A DNA stretch of 20,218 nt, from positions 1 through 20,218 of the forward strand of contig JANQEF010000289.1 in assembly GCA_028278465.1 (NCBI GenBank), written 5' to 3'. Both the position numbers and the translations under genes were made by a program. Positions 1 to 7,236 of this stretch are shown here, in pieces. How positions within the stretch are numbered: position 1 is the stretch's first letter; every line of letters starts with the position of its first letter. Origin of the DNA: Dehalococcoidia bacterium (GTDB taxonomy: Bacteria > Chloroflexota > Dehalococcoidia > Lucifugimonadales > Lucifugimonadaceae). Under the pieces are notes generated by a model. The model was given only the letters and a program-made list of their open reading frames with translations. It had not been told where the DNA came from and made no database searches.

Positions 1-111
1 TACACCGGAACATTCCCGATGTTCACCGTTGCAGCGCTGATCGGGGTCGCGCTCATCGTGCTGGCGCGTCGTCCAGCTGGCGGCACCGCGCCTCGCTCCG
101 CCTCTGTCTGA
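1..111 (+). CDS. C-terminal end of a membrane protein, probably an MFS-type transporter (partial)
   Basis: Reading frame 1 is open from the first base to a TGA at 109-111 and gives the last 36 residues of a protein whose start lies outside the window. The visible part is a short aromatic/Gly stretch (YTGTFPMF), one hydrophobic segment of about 16 residues (VAALIGVALIVLA), then a basic, Ala/Pro/Ser-rich tail (RRPAGG...). A final helix followed by a short Arg-containing cytoplasmic tail is the usual ending of a major facilitator superfamily transporter, but other polytopic membrane proteins end the same way, so the family is an inference. Codon usage is GC-rich, unlike the next gene. Confidence 0.5.
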   Translation, partial: YTGTFPMFTVAALIGVALIVLARRPAGGTAPRSASV

Positions 112-230
112 GGTTGCTGGTTCGAGTTTTAGCGAGTAGATTCGCTCCACTTCTCGTTCGAATGTGGCATAGTTGCTCGATCAAAGCAGCGTGAGCGCGT
201 TTGTTCTGGATGACTTGAAGTGGCTGAACG

Positions 231-1280
231 ATGATTCTTATCCTATTCGTAGTATTGATCTCAGTATTGACGATCGCAATGGCGATTGTGGCAGGACTGG
301 AGATTAACGCTCGGCGGGAGTCGGAGGAGCGGTTGTCGAAAGACCTGGCTGACTACCCCGACGAGCGAATCGTACAGCTCGACAGGCTCGTCAGCGCCCT
401 AAGAACGGTAGCTGAGCAAGTGTCCCGAGCGGAGCTTGATAGCCCAACCGATGAACATGATTTAACTGTTCTCAAGGAAGAGGCATTAAGTCTCGTCGAC
501 GAGGCGCGCGACGTTGCGTCGGCCCTAGCCGGTGCTGGGTCATTTCCTGTCCGGTTGATTGATCATTCGGCTTCAGAGCTTCAAGCGCTTGAGGTGACCT
601 CGGAGTCAGGTTCAGGCGAGCACACCAGTCCTAGTGTGCGAACTTCATCCAATCGTATGTCCACTAAATTGTTGAATACCGTATCCCAACTAGCGGTGGT
701 GAGGAACTCTTATCGTCCAGATATTCCACCGAATACGGATGAAAAGATCCGCCAGCTTGTGGGCATGCTGGTCGCGAAGCATCTGACGGATTCTAGACAG
801 ATCAAGTACCTCGCTGGACTGCTAGTCGGAGCAGTTGGTATTTCTTTGATATTTGGAATGCTCGGAATAATTCGAATTCAGGACGCTGAGCTTAATCTCG
901 AGGAAACGGTCGATAGGAAACTCGAATCAGCCGACAAGGAGCTAGCTATAGCGGTTTCTACAGCGAGTTCGGAAATCCAGGACGAGGCAGATATTTGGAC
1001 GAACGAAATCGTCAAGATTGGAGGCAACGCAGCGACAGCAGTCGCCATGTTGGAGGAATCCGAATTTACACAAGTAGTCGCCCCGATTTCGGAGACTGTA
1101 ACCGCCGGCACTAATGATGAACTCAATAGAATCGAACAACGAGTTGTCGATGTAGAGAATAGTGTGTGGACGATGGGTCCCACGCTCACGCGGATCCGCG
1201 ACTGGACAATTATTAGCCTCGCCCTCATAGGCGTAGTGGCGATCATCTTTGCCCTCGTTCGGATTGCCAAACGATGGTGA
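231..1280 (+). CDS. Orphan membrane protein with three hydrophobic segments and helical/coiled linkers
   Basis: I do not recognise this 349-residue protein. It has hydrophobic segments at about residues 1-22, 193-214 and 326-344. Residues 25-120 and 217-310 are charged, Ala/Glu/Leu-rich and look helical or coiled-coil. Residues 121-170 are Ser/Thr/Pro-rich and probably flexible. It ends in a short basic tail (RIAKRW). With three segments the two helical regions should lie on opposite sides of the membrane. The layout loosely resembles sensory or scaffold proteins of the methyl-accepting or apolipophorin type, but no signalling domain is seen. The ATG at 231 has only a weak purine-rich stretch before it. 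The gene is clearly AT-richer than its neighbours (38% GC in 841-900 by hand count), which suggests recent acquisition. It ends 24 bases before the ComD-like gene. Confidence 0.75.
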   Translation: MILILFVVLISVLTIAMAIVAGLEINARRESEERLSKDLADYPDERIVQLDRLVSALRTVAEQVSRAELDSPTDEHDLTVLKEEALSLVDEARDVASALAGAGSFPVRLIDHSASELQALEVTSESGSGEHTSPSVRTSSNRMSTKLLNTVSQLAVVRNSYRPDIPPNTDEKIRQLVGMLVAKHLTDSRQIKYLAGLLVGAVGISLIFGMLGIIRIQDAELNLEETVDRKLESADKELAIAVSTASSEIQDEADIWTNEIVKIGGNAATAVAMLEESEFTQVVAPISETVTAGTNDELNRIEQRVVDVENSVWTMGPTLTRIRDWTIISLALIGVVAIIFALVRIAKRW

Positions 1281-1304
1281 TCGTGGGTTAACCTCGACCG
1301 AAAC

Positions 1305-1820
1305 ATGATCACAGGCATCCTCCACCCGAAGAACGTCGTCGAACAGCTCGTGCGGCAGGGCGTGACGCACATGATCACGTTGCCCGACTCCGAGACGCGG
1401 CACATGTACGACCGGCTCGTCGCCGAACCATCGATCCACGTGATCCCGGTCTCGCGTGAGGGCGAGGCGATACCGATCGCCGCCGGCCTCTGGGCCGCGG
1501 GGCAGCACCCGGTGATCTCGATTCAGAATGCCGGTCTGTTCGAGTCAGGAGACGCGCTGCGCGGGCTTGCCATCGGCATCGACCTGCCGCTTGTCATGTT
1601 CGTCGGCTACCGCGGCTACACGCGGCACGGCGACACGCCGGACTCGGCGGCACGGTTCCTCGAGCCGTACCTGCACCTCTGGGGCGTCGACTACTACACG
1701 GTCGAGGGCGATGATGACCTGGACCGTGTGCCGCTGGCGTTCGAGCGGGCGGAGAAGAGCAGCCAGCCGGTGGCGGTGCTGATCGGCACGGAGTACGCAA
1801 CGGAGTACGCAAAGGAATGA
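1305..1820 (+). CDS. ThDP-dependent decarboxylase, Pyr-domain (alpha) subunit, sulfopyruvate decarboxylase ComD-like
   Basis: This 171-residue protein is a stand-alone ThDP-binding pyrimidine (Pyr) domain, the usual size of the alpha subunit of sulfopyruvate decarboxylase (ComD) and of the matching half of phosphonopyruvate decarboxylases. The SREGEA motif carries the Glu (E52) expected to activate the thiamin aminopyrimidine ring. It is followed by the helix IPIAAGLWAAG and by IQNAGLFESG (73-82), close to the family's QN-G signature. It needs the PP-domain subunit encoded directly downstream, with which it overlaps by 4 bases (ATGA at 1817-1820), so translation is probably coupled and the complex stoichiometric. 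The reaction expected is non-oxidative decarboxylation of a 2-oxoacid such as sulfopyruvate to an aldehyde. The true substrate is not readable from sequence. The last codons carry a 12-base tandem duplication (1788-1811). Confidence 0.85.
   Translation: MITGILHPKNVVEQLVRQGVTHMITLPDSETRHMYDRLVAEPSIHVIPVSREGEAIPIAAGLWAAGQHPVISIQNAGLFESGDALRGLAIGIDLPLVMFVGYRGYTRHGDTPDSAARFLEPYLHLWGVDYYTVEGDDDLDRVPLAFERAEKSSQPVAVLIGTEYATEYAKE
1788..1811 (+). repeat. Perfect 12-base tandem duplication at the end of the ComD-like gene
   Basis: The unit ACGGAGTACGCA occurs twice head to tail (1788-1799 and 1800-1811). It is in frame and gives the tail TEYATEYA. It lies just before the start codon of the next subunit (1817), and each copy contains a GGAG, so it may alter the ribosome-binding region of the downstream gene. 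Confidence 0.9.
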
Positions 1821-2389
1821 TCAGCTACGAGGACGCTGTCGAGATCATCAACCGTGAGCGCGGCGACGCTGTGTGCGTGACGACGATGACACAGACCAAG
1901 TACTGGTACGCGGCGAGCGAAAAGCCGGAGCTGGACGTCGGAATCTCGAACGGCATGAGCAAGGCTTCGTCTCTTGGGCTGGGGATCGCGGTCGGCGCGC
2001 CGGACCGGACGGTGATCATCCTCGATGGCGACGGCTCGCTGCTGATGAACCTTGGCAGCCTCGTCACGGTGGCAGGGCAGCGGCCGCAGAACCTCTACCA
2101 CTTCGTGTTCGACAACGGCATCTACGCCGTCACGGGCGGCCAGCCGCTGCCGAACCCGGAGGTCGATTACCCGGCGATGGCGATGGCGTCCGGATATGCG
2201 CATGCGCACACGTTTTCCCATGCCGAGGAGCTGGCGACAGAGCTGCCAGAGATCATGCGAAAACCCGGACCAGCGCTGATTCACGTATCGGTGGTCGGTG
2301 AGCCGGCCTCCGAAGGTGTCGACCAGACCTGGGAGTCGAACGCCAGGATGGGAGCGCAGCTGAGGGCGATGAAGAAGGCGCTGGGTTAG
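1817..2389 (+). CDS. ThDP-dependent decarboxylase, PP-domain (beta) subunit, sulfopyruvate decarboxylase ComE-like
   Basis: This 190-residue protein is a stand-alone diphosphate-binding (PP) domain. The ThDP/Mg motif runs from GDG (residues 71-73, in LDGDGSLLMN) to FDNG (98-101), a spacing of about 26 residues, as in the classic GDG-x(~26)-N signature. The following YAVTGGQPLP matches the conserved 'T-GGQ' segment of ComE and phosphonopyruvate decarboxylase beta regions. The start overlaps the stop of the alpha subunit (ATGA), so the two are one translational unit. Together they should form an alpha/beta enzyme decarboxylating a 2-oxoacid. Sulfopyruvate is the best-known substrate of split enzymes of this type; phosphonopyruvate or another 3-substituted pyruvate is possible. 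The gene ends 25 bases from the convergent surface-protein gene. Confidence 0.85.
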   Translation: MISYEDAVEIINRERGDAVCVTTMTQTKYWYAASEKPELDVGISNGMSKASSLGLGIAVGAPDRTVIILDGDGSLLMNLGSLVTVAGQRPQNLYHFVFDNGIYAVTGGQPLPNPEVDYPAMAMASGYAHAHTFSHAEELATELPEIMRKPGPALIHVSVVGEPASEGVDQTWESNARMGAQLRAMKKALG

Positions 2390-2414
2390 CGACCGGGGCC
2401 GCCTGCAGGACGTG

Positions 2415-5000
2415 CTAGTCCGTTTTGGGCTCGTCCGGTTCCGCGCCTGACTTCCGTCTTCGCGCCAACACGACCAGTCCAACCATTCCCAACCCGATCA
2501 GCGTGTAGTCGCCGGTGGCGACTCCAGAATTGGCAGTCGGCAGGCCGCAGCCGTAGAGCGTGTATCCGGCCTGCTCCTCGCCAAGCAGGTCAGTTACGTC
2601 GGTCGAGCCGTCGCCGTCCCTGATCGCCTGCACCGTTGCCTCGACATCGACCTCGGGCTCCGCAGTTTCGGTCGCTTCCGGCTCCGGTGTGTCTTCAGGT
2701 AGCGGTGTGGCCGTGGGCTCCGGCTCCGGCGTAGCTGTCGGCTCCGGCAGAGGCTCGGCCGTGGGAGCGACCGTTGGCTCCACGGTCGGCTCCGGTGTTG
2801 GAGTCCCTACCAGTTCTGGCGGAGGCGTCTCGCCCGGACCCTCGATAGGTATCGTCGCTTCAGGAGTCGGTGTCTGCGTGGGCTCAGGCGTTGGTGTCGG
2901 CGGTGGCGGATCGACCAGGAACCGCAGGACCGGAGTGGCGTGGATATTCCCGGCGTCGTCCCGCGCCTGGATCACGAACTCGTGCGGTCCAGGCTCCAGT
3001 GAGCCCGGTTGGTAGGTCCACGAGCTCGCCGTCGTTGCCTCCATCAGGTCGGTCACATCGAAGCCGTCGAGCTTGGCGCTGATCACGGTTACTGAAGCGT
3101 GAGTGTCGCCCTCGTACTCCGACGCCTCGTCTGCGTAGGAGACGGTGATCACGGGGTTCACTACGGTCACGATGTCGTTCACCGCCGGCAGGATCGTGGG
3201 CAGCTTGATGTTGCGGTCCAGTTCGAACAGGTGCGCGTCGAGCGGCCAATCCGGGTCCTCTCTGCGAGTCCCGCCGTGGGCCCGATTGCCGAGCCTATCG
3301 AACCCGGCGATCTCGACGTTCTTGACGCCGTCGCCTTCGGCGGCGCCAGTCAGCAGGTCGTCGTCGATCTCGATCGTCCACTCCCGGACGTTGCCGGTCG
3401 GCGTCATGGCGCCGAAGGTGACGCCATTGATCTCGACCGTTGGCGCGGTCGCCAGTTCCTCCGGCGAGCGCGACACGATCGTCACCTTGTCGCGGGTGAT
3501 CACTGTGTCGAATATCACTTCGAGCTTCGGCCCCAGCCGGTCCGTGACCTGGAACACGATCTTGTCTGAGTTCAGCCCGAGGAGGTCTGTGACTGCGCCA
3601 GCCAGCACCTGCATTGGCTCAGCGATGCTCGGCAGATCTTCGTACTCCAGGAACACGGCGTCAGGCAGGTCCTCGTAGACCACCGCTTCCTTCGCAGGCA
3701 GGTTGCCGAACAGGAAACGGCCGGGGATCACCGTTTCCGGGTCCACCGGCTCCGAGAAGCTGACCCTGATGCGGTTCTGCTGGTTCGTGATCGCCCGGTC
3801 CCTTGGGTCTTCATAGTCATCCCCGAGCAGGACCTCAAGCACCTGCGGCGGCAGGGTATCGATCTCGAAGGTGTGGTCCTGCAGACCGTCTGCCTCGCTC
3901 GCATCAGTCCTCGCCGTGTTCCCGGCGACGTCAGTAGCCGAGGCGAACCACGAGACCTTGCCGTCAGACATCCGCGGAAGGAAGGCGAACGCAGCCCAGC
4001 CCTGGTTGATGGCAGAAGAGAAGCCTTCTGACGCCGGTACGACTTCGCCTTCCTCTCCGAACACGCCATCACGGTCCAGGTCCACGTTGAACGTGATGTC
4101 CTGGAGCTCAATACCAGAGCTCTCGTCGGTGATATCGACAGAGACCCAGTTCTGCGAGTTGCTGGTCGTCACGCCGTCTGGCAACTGCTGAACGGTGAGC
4201 ACGGGCGGCCTGGTGTCTATCACGACCGCCTCGCTGACGAGTGTTGGCGGAGTCGTGTCGGCGTACTCGACGACCGCCACTCCGCCATCTTCCGCCTTGA
4301 TGGAAGGCCGCGCCGTCTCGGTTGGAGCGGCGATGTTCGTAGTCGAGGTCTCCGTGCCGGTGGTGAACGTGGCGGTGTAGAGGTCTGTCGCCGGGCCGGT
4401 CTCCTGGAGAGTCAGCACGAAGCCGTCGATGTCCGACGAGCTTCGCACCTCGACAGTCGTTGTGTCCACGACGGCGTGGTTGTAGGTGACAGTGAAACCG
4501 GCGGCGGAGGTGGTCTCAAGATGCTGCGTGACTGCGAAGGTGCCGCTCTGGACGTTGAGCCAGTCGACATTCACGTCGGCGAGGGTCGTCACGATGTCGT
4601 CCCTGTCAACGCTGCCATCGCCATTCCTGTCGGCGATCGGGCCGTTCTTGACCCGGAAGATATGCTGCTGGCCTGCGAAGCCCGCCGGCATCGAATACGG
4701 GTTGCCAGTGAAATCTGTCGCCTCGGCATCGTTGAGAACCGTCGTCGCCGGGCTCACATCGTCCACCACGACGGTGATCGTCTTGCCCGAGTTGGCGAAT
4801 GCCGGGGTAACTGTGAGCGTGCCCGACTCGTCGCCGGTCACGACCGGGATTCGATCGGCGGTCATGCCTTCGGCAAGTGCCAACGACGCCAGGAGCGCTA
4901 TCGCCAGCAGCCGTGCGCGGCCCGGCATCACGCGGGCGCGTGCCGACGCGAACTTGAGCGACCGCAATCGAGCTAGATTACGGAAACTGGCGATCTGCAT
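2415..5000 (-). CDS. Large exported surface protein with Ig-like domains, calcium loops, Pro/Thr stalk and C-terminal membrane anchor
   Basis: The 861-residue product is built for the cell surface. A hydrophobic signal segment (LLAIALLASLALA, 31-43) follows a long Arg-rich n-region. An internal ATG at 4928 (residue 25) would give a more typical signal peptide, and neither start has a clear Shine-Dalgarno. A canonical EF-hand/dockerin loop lies at 124-135 (DRNGDGSVDRDD), a DxDxDG motif at 307-312, and a loop lacking its first Asp at 793-804. Ig-like beta domains fill about 265-695; the stretch 385-475 (FSEPVDPETV ... AVTDLLG) resembles SbsA-type/Big_5 domains. A Pro/Thr/Glu stalk spans 697-783. 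The C-terminus has GLPTANSG, a hydrophobic helix (834-846) and RRRK, a layout like sorting/anchor signals. Likely a calcium-stabilised adhesin or S-layer-associated protein; no catalytic domain is seen. Confidence 0.85.
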   Translation of the reverse strand: MQIASFRNLARLRSLKFASARARVMPGRARLLAIALLASLALAEGMTADRIPVVTGDESGTLTVTPAFANSGKTITVVVDDVSPATTVLNDAEATDFTGNPYSMPAGFAGQQHIFRVKNGPIADRNGDGSVDRDDIVTTLADVNVDWLNVQSGTFAVTQHLETTSAAGFTVTYNHAVVDTTTVEVRSSSDIDGFVLTLQETGPATDLYTATFTTGTETSTTNIAAPTETARPSIKAEDGGVAVVEYADTTPPTLVSEAVVIDTRPPVLTVQQLPDGVTTSNSQNWVSVDITDESSGIELQDITFNVDLDRDGVFGEEGEVVPASEGFSSAINQGWAAFAFLPRMSDGKVSWFASATDVAGNTARTDASEADGLQDHTFEIDTLPPQVLEVLLGDDYEDPRDRAITNQQNRIRVSFSEPVDPETVIPGRFLFGNLPAKEAVVYEDLPDAVFLEYEDLPSIAEPMQVLAGAVTDLLGLNSDKIVFQVTDRLGPKLEVIFDTVITRDKVTIVSRSPEELATAPTVEINGVTFGAMTPTGNVREWTIEIDDDLLTGAAEGDGVKNVEIAGFDRLGNRAHGGTRREDPDWPLDAHLFELDRNIKLPTILPAVNDIVTVVNPVITVSYADEASEYEGDTHASVTVISAKLDGFDVTDLMEATTASSWTYQPGSLEPGPHEFVIQARDDAGNIHATPVLRFLVDPPPPTPTPEPTQTPTPEATIPIEGPGETPPPELVGTPTPEPTVEPTVAPTAEPLPEPTATPEPEPTATPLPEDTPEPEATETAEPEVDVEATVQAIRDGDGSTDVTDLLGEEQAGYTLYGCGLPTANSGVATGDYTLIGLGMVGLVVLARRRKSGAEPDEPKTD
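2652..2912 (-). repeat. Low-complexity Pro/Thr/Glu stalk-coding repeat
   Basis: This part of the surface-protein gene codes for a run of PTPEPT, EPTATPEP and EPTVEPT units. At DNA level it reads as degenerate copies of GGCTCCGG(C/T)GT on the plus strand. It is a codon-level repeat likely to vary in length between strains and to form an extended stalk or wall-spanning linker. It is not a CRISPR array: units are irregular and there are no spacers. Confidence 0.8.
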
Positions 5001-5156
5001 ACCTGAACTGTAGTTGCTGCCAGTTCAATCGGTATGAGAATGCGCCGCCAGTGGCCGAGGCATGCCGGACACACGGCCAGTCCGTGACATCACCTGCGGA
5101 TTAACACGACGAAGATGCGTGGCAGTCCCCGCGCAGTCAGGGATTCCACGGACCGC

Positions 5157-5942
5157 TCACATCCCTGCGCCGCCGTCGACCGTGATCATCGAGCCGGTGA
5201 TCATGGCCGCTTCGTCGGTCGCGGCGAACAGGAACGCGCTGGCGATGTCTTCCGGCGTCTGCAGTCTGCCGAGCGGCGTGGCGTCGAGGCGACGGTTCAG
5301 GTTGTCCGGGTTGTCGATGCTGGTCGACCAGTCGTTCGGGCTGTGCGGGTTATTGCCGCGGATGAACGGTGTGTCGACGTGACCGGGAGAGACGATAACG
5401 CAGCGGATGTTGTCTCTCGCGTAGGAGTGCGCCGCCGAGCGTGTCAGGCCGATCATCCCCATCTTCTGCGCCGCGTACGCCGGGCTGCCACCGCCGGGCC
5501 GGATCGCGGCCAGCGAGCCCATGTTCAGAATGACGCCGCTGCCGGCCTTTCGCATCGACGGAACGATCGCCTTGATGCCGAGGAACGCTCCTGTCAGGCC
5601 GATCTCCATGATGGTGTGCCACTGCTCTTCGGTCTGCTCATCGAAGGAAACCCGGAAGTTCGCTCCGGCGTTGTTGCACAGCACGCTGACAGGTCCGAAG
5701 GCCTCCTCGGTTGCGGCAACGACCTCTTGCCACTGGCCGGCTTCTCTCACGTCGAGCTGTGCCGCGATCGCCCTGCCGGAGCTCTCCTCGATCTCGGCCG
5801 CGACCTTTTCCGCCGCCTCCAGGTTCACATCAGCTGCGCAGACGGCGGCACCTTCCGAAGCGAACAGCCGTGCCTGCGCTCCTCCCATTGCGCCTCCACC
5901 GCCGGTGATGACCGCCACCTTGCCGTCGAGTCGTCCTGCCAA
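5157..5942 (-). CDS. SDR-family NAD(P)-dependent oxidoreductase
   Basis: A 261-residue classical short-chain dehydrogenase/reductase of normal length. It shows the cofactor motif TGGGGAMG (13-20), acidic ADVN after beta 2 (37-40, suggesting NAD preference), NNAG (90-93), catalytic Ser143 (NMGSLA), YAAQK (Tyr156, Lys160), PGHVDTPF (186-193) and a C-terminal SMITVDGGAGM. The position that normally holds the tetrad Asn (N-L-x-G) reads IGLTG, so Gly115 replaces it. The start is TTG at 5942, supported by GGAG eight bases upstream. It lies 32 bases downstream of the enolase-superfamily dehydratase on the same strand, so the pair is probably an operon for sugar-acid or related hydroxy-acid breakdown. 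Substrate not predictable. Confidence 0.88.
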   Translation of the reverse strand: MAGRLDGKVAVITGGGGAMGGAQARLFASEGAAVCAADVNLEAAEKVAAEIEESSGRAIAAQLDVREAGQWQEVVAATEEAFGPVSVLCNNAGANFRVSFDEQTEEQWHTIMEIGLTGAFLGIKAIVPSMRKAGSGVILNMGSLAAIRPGGGSPAYAAQKMGMIGLTRSAAHSYARDNIRCVIVSPGHVDTPFIRGNNPHSPNDWSTSIDNPDNLNRRLDATPLGRLQTPEDIASAFLFAATDEAAMITGSMITVDGGAGM

Positions 5943-5974
5943 CGTTAGAGCTCCGTTTCGAATCGCTTTCTTGT

Positions 5975-7117
5975 CTACATCAACGCCACTGAGCCGTCGG
6001 CGCGACGCTCGGTCTCACCCTCGCCCGGGTCGTAAGGGTTCTTCTCCATCTCATCGACCACGATGTCCGTGCCGAGCCCCGGCTCCTCCGGCGGGATGAA
6101 GTAGCCGTTCTCAACCTTCGATATCCGCGTGACGACCTTCTCCTTGAAAGTACCCGTTTCAGGCGCAAACTCGTTCATGTCCCAGCTTGGAGTCGCAGTG
6201 GCGATGTGCGTCAGAGCCATGTTCGCTATCGGCCCCAGGAAGTGGTGTGGCAGGACGCGCTGGTGGAAGCTCTCCGCCACCGCCGCGATCTTCCTGCAGT
6301 GCGTGAAGCCGCCTGCGAGGCCGATGTCCGGCTTCAGGAACTGGACACCCGGCTGCTGGCTGTACTCACGGAACTCCCACAGCGTGTTGTTCCGCTCGCC
6401 GACCGCCAGTGGCAGGTTCAGCTTCTTTCCGACCTCTCCAGCCGCAAGCACGCTGTCGGGCGCGATCGGGTCTTCGAAGAAGTACGGCAGGAACTTCTCG
6501 ATCTGCTGGGCGAAGACGACGGAGTTCGCCGGGTTCATGTTGCGGTGGATCTCGATGCCGATATCGAAGTCCCAGCCGACCGCTTCACGGACCGCCTCGA
6601 CAATCGCCGTGTTCTGCCTGATCAGATCGCCGTGCGAAAGCTCGGCCCAACCGGGCAGGAACGGCGTCATCTTCAGCGCCGTGTAGCCGTCGCTCTTAAC
6701 CGCCTTCGCCGTGCGGACGAAGTCATCGAGCGTTTCGAGCGGACCGTAAGAGCCGTAAGAGCCGAGCAGGACGATGGCGCGCACCCTGTCGCGGTACTTG
6801 CCGCCAAGCAGGTCCCACACTGGAGCGCCCAGCCGCTTGCCCTTGATGTCCCACAGCGCCATGTCGATGGCCGACATCACGGCGGTGAGCGCCGGGCTGC
6901 GGAAGCTGTATTTGCGGTAGACCTGGTTCCAGATGCGGTCGACGTCCCGCGGGTCCATGCCGCGGATGTCCTCGATCACGCGGTTGGCTATCACTTCGGT
7001 GGCGTCGGCAAAGCTCCAGAAGTTGCCCTCGCCAACGCCATAGGTCCCGTCGTCGCACGTGACCCTGACGGTCAGCCACTTCGAAACCAGCCAGGTCTCA
7101 ATCTTCTCGATCTTCAT
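5975..7117 (-). CDS. Mandelate racemase/muconate lactonizing enzyme (enolase) superfamily protein, sugar-acid dehydratase-like
   Basis: A 380-residue enolase-superfamily enzyme of typical length. An N-terminal capping domain (1-120, with GVGEGNFWSF near 27-36) precedes a TIM barrel. Probable metal ligands are E189 in GIEIHR, E215 in FFEDP and E241 in AVGERN. His191 sits two residues after the first ligand, as in D-galactonate/mannonate dehydratases, and LPHHF (289-293) offers the second catalytic His. Lys149 (ALKM) is at the usual Lys position. The first ligand is Glu where Asp is common. The family abstracts the proton alpha to a carboxylate; dehydration of a sugar acid is the likely reaction. 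I start at ATG 7117, with AGGA six bases upstream, instead of extending to 7204. An SDR follows on the same strand. Confidence 0.88.
   Translation of the reverse strand: MKIEKIETWLVSKWLTVRVTCDDGTYGVGEGNFWSFADATEVIANRVIEDIRGMDPRDVDRIWNQVYRKYSFRSPALTAVMSAIDMALWDIKGKRLGAPVWDLLGGKYRDRVRAIVLLGSYGSYGPLETLDDFVRTAKAVKSDGYTALKMTPFLPGWAELSHGDLIRQNTAIVEAVREAVGWDFDIGIEIHRNMNPANSVVFAQQIEKFLPYFFEDPIAPDSVLAAGEVGKKLNLPLAVGERNNTLWEFREYSQQPGVQFLKPDIGLAGGFTHCRKIAAVAESFHQRVLPHHFLGPIANMALTHIATATPSWDMNEFAPETGTFKEKVVTRISKVENGYFIPPEEPGLGTDIVVDEMEKNPYDPGEGETERRADGSVALM
6744..6761 (-). repeat. Perfect 9-base tandem duplication inside the enolase-superfamily gene
   Basis: On the plus strand CCGTAAGAG is repeated head to tail (6744-6752, 6753-6761). 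On the coding strand this gives GSYGSY (residues 119-124) where the capping domain meets the barrel. It is in frame and does not disrupt the gene. Confidence 0.85.
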
Positions 7118-7236
7118 GCGATGTCCTGTGCTTGGAGCCGGGGCCGATACCGACGACGCCTTCGAACGCGGGCGACGCCGGTTGCCGAGCCGAAAATGTA
7201 ACACCGCTTTCGCTCAGGCACAGGCGTCAAAGAGAA

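Noticed and set aside
112..1290. Possible mobile element carrying the AT-rich gene
   Set aside because: I could not find flanking direct repeats, terminal inverted repeats, an integrase or a tRNA. Only base composition supports transfer, so I kept it as a finding and not as an element.
942..1508. Minus-strand open frame spanning the end of the AT-rich gene and the start of the ComD-like gene
   Set aside because: It crosses two plus-strand genes with better coding evidence and shows no motif or ribosome-binding site.
2652..2912. Array-like repetition suggesting a CRISPR or satellite
   Set aside because: Units are short, irregular and in frame with the Pro/Thr/Glu stalk of the surface protein; there are no unique spacers and no cas genes.
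5001..5156. Short palindromes (such as GGCATGCC) and a possible promoter between the SDR and surface-protein genes
   Set aside because: The palindromes are no longer than expected by chance in GC-rich DNA, and no -10/-35 pair with proper spacing was found.
6206..7201. Long open frame (331 codons) on the plus strand opposite the enolase-superfamily gene
   Set aside because: Its translation has no recognisable motifs and is Arg/Val-rich, typical of antisense frames in GC-rich DNA. The minus-strand gene has all family motifs and a good ribosome-binding site.
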